Shown one piece after another: positions 12,945 through 24,247 of a stretch of 64,000 nt of DNA (positions are counted from its first letter, which is position 1; every line of letters begins with the position of its first letter). The notes under the pieces were generated by a model. That model was not told the DNA's origin. It searched no databases and saw only the letters and a list, made by a program, of their open reading frames with translations. This DNA comes from Aphelenchoides besseyi (lineage: Eukaryota > Nematoda > Chromadorea > Rhabditida > Aphelenchoididae). The stretch lies in contig JAMPIQ010000001.1 of NCBI GenBank assembly GCA_024699855.1, positions 5,084,001 through 5,148,000 of the forward strand, written 5' to 3'. A program made the position numbers and the translations under genes.

Positions 12945-13303
12945 TCGTGTTGGCGCGCACCTCCACAAGTTCCTAAACTTCGGTTTACAGGTCATTCAAT
13001 CTTGCAGTCATAGTTGGTGTAAATCAAAACCGAAAAAAGCTACAAATACCGATTTCTGTGCTAAAAGTCGTGAATTCTAAAGACTAAGGTAAATTTTGGG
13101 GCCACTATTAGAGGGGTACGTGTACAGTTTTTAAAACCAAACTTCTAAACGTTGCAAAAACAAAAAACAGCGAAATTTTTGAAACATCTGTACGCGTACT
13201 TGACAATCTAAATGTTTGGGTTAACTTTCTTTTCGAATCGATTTCTCGATGCAATTTCTTGTTTGCAGGTTTCCAAATTTGCTCGACATTCTCTGATCCG
13301 AAA

Positions 13304-14847
13304 ATGGAGTATCCTTATGAAGTAAGTGAGGTTTTGAAAACGATAGCTTTCTTTTGTTTCTAGGATCCGTACTTCAATGGTGGATCTAATGCGACGGGTT
13401 ACGGTGTTGCAAGTCAAATGGGACCCTACGGCGATTATGGAAATGCGCCTCCGAACGGTGGATATCGCGGACGCGGACGAGCTGGATCGGCAATGGGACC
13501 CATGCGCGGAGCCCGTGGAATGTCGCGTGGTATGGGAATGCCAAGAGGTGGTGGACCGGCGATGAGGGCTCCGCCCGTTTCTGCTCCGGTTTCAGCTCGA
13601 ATGATGGGTGGTCCACATGGCGACTATTTTGGCGGTGCGGCACCTCCGGTTTACGAGCAGAGTCCATTGGACGCTGAAGTCGAAATTGTTCTTAACGAAA
13701 TGCACACCGAAATCGCAACTCTCGATCAAACGGGAGAATTTGGAGAACAATTCAAAAACGCTCGTCGATTACTCTCAACAGGTAACCTTCTACATTGCAA
13801 TGCTATTTTGAACGATGTGTTACAGAAGTCGAACGTTTGGAAAACAACATCGATCCAGAATGGTTGGAAGTGGATGTTGAGAAGCCAATTAAACTCATTC
13901 GAAAAGTCTTAATACCAACATTCAGACATCCACGAGTATGTTTATTGATTTGAAGAAACATCTAAAGTTTATTTTTAGTTTAATTACGTTGGGAAAGTGC
14001 TTGGACCACGTGGAACGACCTTACAAAACATTGCAAAACAATTCAAATGTCACGTCTACATTTTGGGTCGTGGATCAACGCGTGATCGAGCCAAAGAAGA
14101 AGAACTTCTTAATTCGGGCGATCCCAACTACGCTCATTATGCGGGTCCTTTACACGTTAAGATCGAAACCAACGCACCACCGGCTTTGGCTTATCAACGT
14201 GTTTCGGGTGTTTTGGAGGTTTTGCAGCAGCTACTTCAGCCGGTAAGTAATTTCTACTTTTCTCGTTCGTACGCACGGTATATTGCATTGATTACACAAT
14301 TCTCATCAAGTAATCGATTACAACGATCGTGCAATATCAAAGGGTTGGAGTTTTACCGGTTGAAATGTCGTAAACGTTCATTTTGACCTTATATGCTTCG
14401 ATACAATACGAGTTCTGATAAGACGATTTGATTACTTTTGTGATTTTAGATCAAAGAAACGCACATTCCGGGAATCACAAATCCGATGGAAGAGCACAAG
14501 GATGACAAGAACGGAGAGGAAGAAACGCACGAAGAGAACGGTGATCAGAAACAATCTCCCGACGAGGAAAAAGGTCCAGAAAGCAGCGATGCATCCGAAA
14601 TAAAAATGCAGTCAAATATGATGCCTCCAAGATCGTCAGGAGTGCCTAATCGAGGTCCTGGAGCTCCAAGAGGAATGGGCCGAGGCGGTGGAATGCCGCG
14701 TGGACCGATGCGTGGTCGAGGCGGAATGGTTGCTCGAGGCCCAAGAATGCCAAGAGGTGGTCCAATGGGCGGTGGACGAGGAAGGTATTTCGGGTCCTGT
14801 TCTCATCCAATGATCAATCTTGTCGTTTCAGATTTGCACCCTACTAA
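13304..14847 (+). CDS. KH-domain RNA-binding protein, Sam68/KHDRBS-like, copy 2
   Basis: Six exons: 13304-13321, 13364-13781, 13826-13935, 13979-14242, 14450-14784 and 14832-14847. The N-terminus is Gly/Arg/Met-rich (RGRGRAG, RGARGMSRGMGM). A Qua1-like helix pair follows (LDAEVEIVLNEMHTEIATL), then a canonical STAR-type KH domain with FNYVGKVLGPRGTTL, ILGRGSTRDRAKEEEL and YAHYAGPLHVKIE. An acidic linker and a second RG-rich tail complete it, ending GRFAPY. Members of this family bind U/A-rich RNA as dimers and regulate splicing in the nucleus. Copy 2 keeps the family-typical residues, so it is probably the conserved member; copy 1 upstream is more diverged. An acceptor (TTTGCAG) about 35 bases before the ATG suggests trans-splicing. 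Confidence 0.87.
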
Positions 14848-15331
14848 AATCATTTCATTCCCACTAGTCAATGGCTGCACCCAATCTATCAATCGACATT
14901 CAGAAATCTCCTAATATTCGCACTGTGTTTATATTACTTTTAATCAATTTGTCTTTTGCAAAGTCGTACGTCGCGTTCTAATAAAAACATAAATGTATGC
15001 GGATTATCGAAGTTTTGATAAAACTCCAACAAACAACAAGAAACGAACGAATCGAATGTGAAGCGGCGGTTGGAAGCCGTCGAGTTCGCTGCCAAGTCGA
15101 ACATTTTGCGTCGACCAAGAAAATCGATACGATCGTTGAGTTTCGTTTGCACGCGGTCTGTCGTCTCGCTGTTTTGATGACAAAACCAGTTGATTGAAGC
15201 AGTTGAGACGATTGTTGAAAACTCTGTCTTTTAACTCGTGAATATCGTGAGGTTTTCAACGTGCTAATGATTGACGGGGTTTCTTTGATTCGCTTCTTGC
15301 AATTCGATTGTTTCAGTTAACGAAGCAAAAA
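14848..15331. other. Intergenic region between KH gene 2 and Rpt6
   Basis: No coding exon was recognised. The 3' end of the KH gene lies on the left. A TTTCAG at about 15311-15316, just before the Rpt6 ATG, marks a probable splice-leader or UTR acceptor. The open frames here lack splice or codon support. Confidence 0.4.
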
Positions 15332-16785
<1,454 letters not shown>

Positions 16786-17606
16786 ACAACAGTTCGACAC
16801 AAACGCAACGCTAATTATTCTCCTTTCTTTATCGTTGTTCTATTGTCTCCATTTAACATGGGCACTCGATTGCCGTGTATTTCTTCGTATTGTCGACAGT
16901 GAAATAAACCGTGTGGAGTGTGAAATTCGATTACAAGCAAACGATCACAAGTTGTAAACGTGTTGTCAGAACTGTGACACATTGATTCCTGAAGCTGTTG
17001 TGATGATCGTAGAATCGTGAGAACATCAACGAAAACATAAATTTCTGTCAACTCAGCACGTGAGTTAAACGACGTGGGTGGTCGACGAGCTCCGATTCGA
17101 AAGTTCGATGTTGACTATGAACTGAACAGGAATGTGAGTGCGGCGATCGATTGAAATGGTTTGTGGAGACTTGGAACCGAAGAAAGTGCATAACACAAGA
17201 TGTCGATTATCTGAAGTGAAAAGAAGCGGAATTCGGACTATTTTTTGGACCACACAAACTCTCGCTCTTGATAGTTGAGGCTAATAAAGAAAAAGTTTCT
17301 GAACCCAAATGTTTTTGTTGAGTTTATTTGTAGTTTTAAAGCGAAAAAGTGCTCGAAACCGGATGTTTTTGTTTACGCTCTTTGAGCGGAGTTGTGAAAG
17401 AGCTGTTGCTTTTTGTTTTGTAACATTTCACTACCAGTGGAATGCTTATTCGTTGCACGAAACAGCTGATAAGAAGTCGGGGGCGTCTGCAAGTTGACAA
17501 CTAAAATGCCTCCATTTTTCTATAACCAAATTGTCGTACTTCATTCGTTCGAAAGCTCACATTTGCTAATCACTGATTGCTATTTAGTGTGACAACTCTT
17601 CTCGAG
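16786..17606. other. Intergenic region between Rpt6 and thiamine pyrophosphokinase
   Basis: About 820 bases with no recognised exon. Several short open frames occur on both strands without splice context. An acceptor TATTTAG lies about 20 bases before the next start codon. Confidence 0.4.
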
Positions 17607-18482
17607 ATGACCATGATTCTAAGGCCGTTCGATGAGTTTCGACAACCAAGTTAGATGAATTCATCATTCTGTGATTATGATTGAGATTTAGATAATCTAA
17701 CGATCTTGTGGTTGAGTACGGACGATCGGAATCAACAGATTCCCGAAGCGTGGTGTCGATTATGGAATTCGTGTCCTCGTCGTTTTTGCACCGATGGAGC
17801 GGCTAATCGACTGCACATTCTTTGCGAAGCCAAACGCACTCTCCATCCAACCGTTATAAGTGGGGATTTTGATTCGATTGAGCAAAAATCGTTGGATTAT
17901 TTTAAATCAATGTCCACAATCTTGAAAACACCCGATCAAGACTACACCGATTTGTCCAAAGCCCTCAGATTGATTGCCGATTCGCCCGAGAGTAACAACG
18001 GAGAGGTTTGTGAACATCAAGATTTGCAGTTTGATTGTGTTTAGACGAGATCGATTCTTATATTAGGCGGTTTGAATGGTCGTTTCGATCATACGCTCAG
18101 CACATTGAATTCGATGTTGACGTTTATAACCGAGAAACGATTAGCTTGCTATGTTGTTGATGCGAACAATTTGGTTACAATCATTCCACATGTAAGAACA
18201 ATAATCGATTCATTTAACGTGTCCACGGTGTTTAGGGGGCTACAGAGATCTACATTGACCGTTCTCATCTGACCGGAAAATGCGGTCTTATGCCTTTGTG
18301 CCAACGAGAAACTCAAGTGTCCACTCAAGGATTTCAGTGGAATCTGACAAATCAGTTGTTGGAATATGGCGGAGTGATTAGCTCCTGCAACATCGTCGTG
18401 GACGAGCGTCTTCGAATCGAAACTACGACACCGATCGTTTTTACTTGTGAATTGAAGTCTCCGGAAATGCTCGTGAATTGAT
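17607..18482 (+). CDS. tpk-1: Thiamine pyrophosphokinase
   Basis: Transfers pyrophosphate from ATP to thiamine, making the cofactor thiamine diphosphate in the cytosol. The start exon at 17607 is short and splices (GTTAGA...TTTAG) into 17692, continuing NLTILWLSTDD. Further introns lie at about 18007 and 18193. Family landmarks are CTDGAANRLH (ADGGANRLY in others, so one Gly is replaced by Ala), ISGDFDSIEQKS, TPDQDYTDLSKAL, LGGLNGRFDHTLSTLNSM, and the C-terminal STQGFQWNLTN...GGVISSCN. The aspartates of the GDFDS and DQDYTD motifs that bind magnesium and ATP are intact. The length of about 250 residues is normal. It converges on the TBCA gene. Confidence 0.93.
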
Positions 18483-18685
18483 TGCTTCCAATGGTTAGCC
18501 GGTTCCGCTCAATATTTATCTCGATCCTCAATGTTATTTTCGTTTGTCTGGTCAGTTGTTATAAAAACATCAAAGTATTCGACCTTTTTAATTGCAACAG
18601 GATTAAACAAAAGTACTGGTAAATTGAAATAAATTACCGTAAAGTGAGAACAAAAGTGATGTATCGAAATCGAACAGCAAATCTT

Positions 18686-19064
18686 CTACGCTTTCACCTG
18701 CTCACTTGCAGTCAAATGCTCTTCAGCCATAGACAATTCGGGAGTTCCAGCGACAGCGTCGGCGTTTTTCTCGATGAACTCACGAAGGGCTTCACGAGCA
18801 ATTTGCAGCTTCTGAGCCACGAGTGGCACCATTTGCAATGTTTCCTAAATCAAATGAAAATCAAATGAACTGATCAAAAGCGCAAACCTGATGCTGCTCC
18901 CGAGCCTTCTTGATGTTGTAGTTGTCCGGATCTTCTTGTTCCATCTTCTTTATTTTCTCGCGTTCTTTCTCCGCTTCCTTCACGTAGCTCTCGGACTCCT
19001 TGACCAGCCGTTTCACAACGTTGGTTTTAATTGTAAGCTCGCGAATGAGTTTTGGATCGGCCAT
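18686..19064 (-). CDS. tbca-1: Tubulin-specific chaperone A (TBCA)
   Basis: Cofactor A binds beta-tubulin after release from the chaperonin and holds it for heterodimer assembly. Two exons: 18888-19064 and 18686-18844. The protein starts MADPKLIRELTIKTNVVKRL, very close to the family start. It is an all-helical, strongly charged coiled coil (KEAEKEREKIKKMEQED, NIKKAREQHQ). It ends HLTASEQVKA and is about 110 residues, the typical size. The frame stays open upstream of the ATG to about 19340, but an acceptor (GATTCCAG) 17 bases before the ATG and the perfect family start support 19064. Confidence 0.93.
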
Positions 19065-19714
19065 GAGGAGATTCGACGTTCTGGAATCGAAAAAATAAGA
19101 CGGCGATGTAAACGGATAAAAGTCGAAAGAATTGGTTGGAAACCTGGAACGGACTTCCGCTCCACGAGTATCCACAACAACGGTTCTGAGCAAGAAAACG
19201 CAGAAAACCGCTATCGAATTGCGAAAGAGGTTCGCAGTTGGCAATCGACTGCCGAGGATTCGAACTCTCGGACGACGACTTTTCACGGCTTCTTGAGCAT
19301 AATGGTAAGATAAATGTGAACATTGGAGTCGATAACACAAAGCAACGAGTTAAACAACCGTTCGAGAAGAAGAAGAGTTTCTTGTTACCATCTGCTTTCA
19401 CAGAATTTGTATTCGGAGATTCGACGAAAGTCGTTGAAGTGTTTTCATCGTGAGGTTCCTTCAATGAATTGTGTCGTTTATGAATTCCATAGGATGAAAC
19501 CGTTTTGCGTGCGTTCGAATTGTATGACGAGTCCACGCTTTTCGTTTTTTCCTCCATCGCGAATTCTGGAGCGGCGGTTTCTCGCGGGCAAACGGCGAAG
19601 CACTGCAACCACACGCGTGTTGTTTTGCTTCTCCGACGCACGTTTCCATTTCGATCGAAATTAACGTGGCAATTTCCGAGTCGTCTTCAAACGAGTTTGA
19701 GTGAGAAGCCCAAA
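19065..19714. other. Region upstream of TBCA with long but unsupported open frames
   Basis: The minus strand is open from 19641 to 19027 in a frame different from TBCA (204 codons), and plus-strand frames overlap it. No domain or splice structure was recognised. It probably holds the TBCA promoter and 5'-UTR, possibly an unrecognised gene. Confidence 0.3.
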
Positions 19715-19879
19715 ATGTTTCCGGGAATTGCAAAGATTTTTGGTCTCAAAATTTTGTCAGCTGCCGTCTAATTTGTTTAAGGAGTGTGTTTGCATCCGGA
19801 CATTCAACCGGACGCGTATCGGATGGCTGAAGGCTTTGTTAATCCGAAGAAGAAGCTCGCGGAGTCGACTTATCGCTGA
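19715..19879 (+). CDS. Possible 42-residue micro-protein
   Basis: Exon 19715-19742 joins 19782 onward through a GTCTCA donor and a TTTAAG acceptor, giving MFPGIAKIFGVCLHPDIQ and a basic end, KKKLAESTYR. The reading is compact and protein-like, and resembles the short accessory subunits of mitochondrial complexes in size and charge, but I recognise no family. Chance is not excluded because the donor is weak. Confidence 0.3.
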
Positions 19880-20222
19880 AGAGCTTAACGAGAAGCGTGT
19901 TGTTGATTAAGTTATTCATCTCGTTTATCCCATCTTCTGGCGTGTATTTTTGTACGAGAATAATTACTTTCTGCGTCAAAAACTCTCGTCCCTTTTGTGC
20001 ACTCGGAAGCGCACGGTCCGTTTGCTTTCCACCTGCAACGTGAGACGGCGCAGTCGGGATTCACCACTTGCGGTTTCTACTCATCGGTCTTCCGATTGTG
20101 TTTCTGCGTTTCGAGAGATTCGCCGATTTTGTTGACGCAAACAGACACGTTGTTTTGAATTTTATCGTCTAATCTGTTTAGAAGCGAGGAATCGTGAGTT
20201 TCATGATCGTGCAGTTTCCACG

Positions 20223-23200
20223 ATGACCGCCGTTGAGGATGAGTTGGAATTAGTGAACGAAAGTGCGACAAGCGATGAGTGGTATGCTCGAGTTGAATCT
20301 TAACTGACATTAAAGAATACTGCAGGGTTAAAGATTTGAGCGAATCTTCCGATACGACGACTTCACCCAACAACCATGAAACGAAATCGGCTTTTGCGGA
20401 GCCGCTACACATCAGATGGGAGGTGAGTCTTTGAATTGCTCAGCACTTTATGGCCAATGATCTTTAGGGACTTTTGGGCGTGAGAAATCGTCCGGATCCT
20501 CTTCTTGATTGGGATCAACTGTACAATCTTAAGAATCAATCTGCTCTACGCAAAGATTGTATGGATTTATGTGGACGATCGAAGACGAAAATTGCTGCTC
20601 ATGAGTTGGAATCGTTGATAACTTTGTATTGCAAAAGACGACAATTGGAATACGAAAGTTGTAACGGTTGGATGCATATTATGGAAGTCCTTCTTTCAAT
20701 GCCTTTTGATCTGTCAACTTTGTTCAATGTGTTTTATGCAATTACGACAAAGTACATACCACGGTTGGTTTAACTTTATTTTCCCAATTGTATAATCATT
20801 TCAGAGACACAAGCCAATCTGCTAAAACGTACGATTTGTTTCGTTTAATCATTCAATACCACGATCCACAACTTTGTTCGTATTTGGATTCAATGAAAAT
20901 ACAACCGCAGATCTTTGCTGCCGATTGGTTCAACTCGTTGTTGGCTGGATCGCTGAGTCAATCGATTTGTCGGGTGCTATGGGATTTCTATTTTCAACGA
21001 GCAAGTTAACGAAAATCAAGTTGTTTTATTGGAGAAAACTTGTAGGGCGATCCTTTTTGTATGTTCTTCATTGCCTTATCGTTTCTACAGTGCAATCGCG
21101 ATCAAATACTCAAGTCCACGGACAAATCCGAGCTTATTCGTTCGATTCAAAGCGCCCCATCGGTTATGACCGAAGAAGATATAGTTGATTTGTTTGAGGT
21201 TTGCGTTGTCACATTGAACTGCACACCCGATTCTCTGAGACAAGATTTCCATTGCATGTTGTTTGGATCGAATCTTGTTGATGAGTTCACCGATTTCCCA
21301 CTCCACAGAATCATTTGCCTTCCGGTTTCTGTTCAAGAAGTTTTCAAGAGAGTGATTGATCTAAATGCACCGAGAGTGAGTATTATAACAGCCATACAGT
21401 TAGTGTGAACAATTTAGCAAGTTTTCAATTATTTTGTCATTGACAAGACGGTCGCTTCGCTCCCGTCTTTTGCCGTTAGTGGCGTTGGGTTAGTGGCGTT
21501 GGGTTTGTAGCGTGGGTTGGAGGGGAGTTGGAGTTGATAAAGTTGACTACCTGGCGTTTGGGGCCTTCAGCCCGAAAAGTGCAAGACCAACGACTGCTTT
21601 GCTGACAAAAACACTCAAAATCCACAGGCTGTCACTCTCCAAATGGCTCAAAAGACTCCTCCACGATCGCCCTTCGGTCGATCGTTCCCCCGCTTTTTCG
21701 TCCCTTTGGATCGCTCCGGGTTTTGAGGATACGATTCCTCGGATTCAGAGGCTGTCATTCACCGAATAGCTCAAAAGACTCCTCCACGTTTTATTGTGGT
21801 GTGGTTCAATTATGGGAGTGATCGAAAACAGATTATCAATGTACGTCACCGAAGCCGCATTGGAAATACTCCAAACTCAGTGAATTCAGTAGACATATTC
21901 GTTTATCATACATTTTATCGAGCGCAAATCACCATCCTGAGTATTAACCAATGAGCTGAAACAACAAAAGAAGTCAATCCAACAACCTACAAAACCACAT
22001 GAACTCGACTTCCATAGCGAAATCAACACTCACTCCAGGACTATGAACCCGAAATTAAATAGCGACGCCAAATCTTTGCACCCGATGGTAGCAATCTTTA
22101 GGAAACAAACGATTAGAACTGATTGTGATAACCTTGCGCGCCAACAACCAATTAATCGAAAATCATATACGCTAAGTTAACAAATCAACATTTACGTACT
22201 TAAGTAGCGAACCAAAACCTCAGTTCGTTGATCATCACAATACGAATCTTCAATCGACAACCTTCAACACAACAACCTCAAAGTTCAAACTTCACGGCAA
22301 TTTTAGATATAAAGAAATATGCGAAAGTAGCGATATTCAAATTATGGACCGTAAAGTGGCGACATGTATACTATAATACACTGTAAGAACCGAATATAGG
22401 CTGTAAGAATTGAATATACACTGTAAGAATTGAATAGAATCAAAAACTACTCAGCCATACACTCAAACAATCAATTCCCCCACTGCACAATCAAATGTCA
22501 GCGAGCGGGATCGAACTTTCGACCCCCGGCGCCAAAAATCCGGCGCACTCACCACTCGGCCAAAAAATGTTGAATTTTGAACGACCGCAAAAGGGGCATT
22601 TTTTCGGTATGTTTTTGTAGACGATGATCAGAATTTTATTTGAGATTTGGAATCTGGAAGAATTTTTGGTCAGGGCTTTTTTTTTTCGGAAGCTCATTGT
22701 GACGGGAAGTATTTTATTGGGGTGTGGTTTAGTTATTTAGCAAGTTTTCAATTATTTTGTCATTGATGCTCGTCCACATTCCGATTTCATTTGTGGAAGT
22801 GTTTTTGGAGCTTACAATTTGAATTCTCGATTGGCAAGTTTTTGTCAAACAAACAGAAATAACGTTTTTGTTCAGATCGTTGATGAGCCGGAAAACTTTC
22901 GAATTGCCATGCAGTCACTGTTGCAGTTCAAAAACACCACTCATCCAAAGGACCACATTTGTTTTGTTGGCTCAGGGAACGAAATTGACGATGCCACAAT
23001 GATGATGGTCATTTCGAAGTTTCTACAACAAAACATTTCGCATGTTTCTTATGTGGATGGCGGTTACAAAGGTACGTTCTTGATGATAATTGTAGTTTGA
23101 TGTGTTGTTTACAGCTATTCATGCGATGCTCAAAGAAACTAACAATCTCAACAAATTGAACAATCATCTGGTGCCCGAAAAATGCTCGGAATGCACGAAT

Positions 23201-23980
23201 CAACGAGTCGAACCAAGTGGATGGGTAAGTCGAAAGAAGTGTTCAATAGAACCGGTGCTTGTAGTCGATTATGGAAAGAATGCGAAAAGCAGTGAGCGAG
23301 AAAACAGATGCTGTGAAATCGAAAGTTCAAAACATTGTCGATTACTCAACCCCCGGCACAAACAAAGGAATTCGACACGTTCGAAGCAGTGACAGGAACA
23401 ACAGCAAACGCTACAAGAACACTCAGCAATCCGTTTTCAGTATAAACGATGATTCGGATTTGAGCGAAGACGAAAATGCCGGGAATTTGATTGCCACTTC
23501 ATCGAATGAAAAAGTAGGTTGTAGAAACGAAACGAATAACTCGATTCTACTTAGTTCAAATGGACGGATGTTATTCGACGTCCAGACGCATTTAAACACT
23601 TCGAAGGTCATGAAATCTTTCAAGACAAATCGTATTTGAAATGCGGAATCTTGATTACTTATACCCATATGATCGTCTATCACGACGTTGCAAATGAGCC
23701 GGGACTCGTCAGATTGCACACTCAGTTCCCACTCCCACATCTGATTCGCGTGACATCCAAAAAACGATGTCCCGAATTTTTGACTATGAAATTCGGCAAC
23801 GAGCTTCCGAATGGCGAGATAAACATCACTCGTGTTCACTGCTTTTTGTTGCCCAAATCTGGCGATTGTGCTCAAGCGATCAAACAAGCGATGCATAGGC
23901 TTGGAGCGCTGAATTGTCCCGCTGATTTGACCGTTGAAAGTCCAACCACTCCGTCAAGTTCCGTGCCTCCTCCATTTTAA
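20223..23980 (+). CDS. tbc1d23: TBC1 domain family member 23 (endosome-to-Golgi tethering)
   Basis: TBC1D23 bridges golgin-245/golgin-97 and the WASH complex to capture endosome-derived vesicles at the trans-Golgi. An acidic N-terminus (about residues 1-50) precedes a catalytically degenerate TBC domain (GLLGVRNRPDPLLDWDQLY, then LPLHRIICLPVSVQ-type sequence). A rhodanese-like domain begins FVIDARPHSDFICGS and ends SYVDGGYKAI. After a basic, Ser-rich linker, a C-terminal PH-like domain starts near FEGHEIFQDKSYLKCG and ends KQAMHRLGALNC. The TBC domain lacks the usual IxxDxxR arginine and YxQ finger, as in the family, so no GAP activity is expected. The intron between the TBC and rhodanese parts carries a 1.3 kb insertion (separate entry). 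Without it that intron would be about 43 nt. The last exon (from about 23565) is correctly phased. Confidence 0.9.
21412..21443. repeat. Left target-site duplication (32 bp)
   Basis: An exact 32-bp direct copy of 22735-22766, starting ATTTAGCAAG and ending TGTCATTGA. It includes the intron acceptor TTTAG and the first bases of the downstream TBC1D23 exon. Reading from this copy runs into the insert and stops after about 23 codons. Confidence 0.9.
21444..22734 (-). mobile_element. tRNA-headed retroposon inserted in the TBC1D23 gene
   Basis: About 1,291 bases bounded by identical 32-bp direct repeats. The right end, read on the minus strand, carries a tRNA-like head with A and B boxes (22495-22567), as in SINEs. 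No reverse-transcriptase frame was seen. Internal repeats occur: a segment of about 40 bp near 21626 recurs diverged near 21750, and a motif CACTGTAAGAATTGAATA is repeated in tandem at 22379-22440. The length is large for a SINE, so it may be a composite or a SINE with a long unrelated body. A long target duplication fits target-primed reverse transcription. Confidence 0.75.
22495..22567 (-). other. tRNA-like Pol III promoter head of the retroposon
   Basis: On the minus strand the sequence has an A-box-like TGGCCGAGTGGTGAGTGCG and a B-box-like AGTTCGATCCC with correct spacing for a tRNA with a long variable arm (Leu/Ser class). The anticodon arm is imperfect and the acceptor stem does not close fully, so a functional tRNA is unlikely. 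Confidence 0.65.
22735..22766. repeat. Right target-site duplication (32 bp)
   Basis: An exact copy of 21412-21443. This copy joins the coding exon FVIDARPHSDF and so supplies the acceptor that must be used to make intact TBC1D23. Confidence 0.9.
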
Positions 23981-24247
23981 CGATTACTAGTCGACCAATT
24001 AAACTTTTCGAATAAACTCCGGTGTTCATTTACCAATTAACTTCTCCTCTTTCTTTACGTGTACAATTGTATTTTCTACGATGCGTGGTATTTTCTGGTC
24101 ACTTTTCGCCCATTTTATTAAAATTTTCTTTTAAAATAAACGTTTTCATTTATTCTTCTGAATTTGTGGGATTTTCCAGACCTTGCAGGAATACAAATCA
24201 AGAAAAATCGCTGCAGTTATTTAAAATACACGTCTTCTAACTGATGC

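Noticed and set aside
19027..19641. 204-codon minus-strand open frame overlapping the TBCA start in another phase
   Set aside because: No domain, no splice support; it overlaps a sure gene and its upstream acceptor. Kept only as a note.
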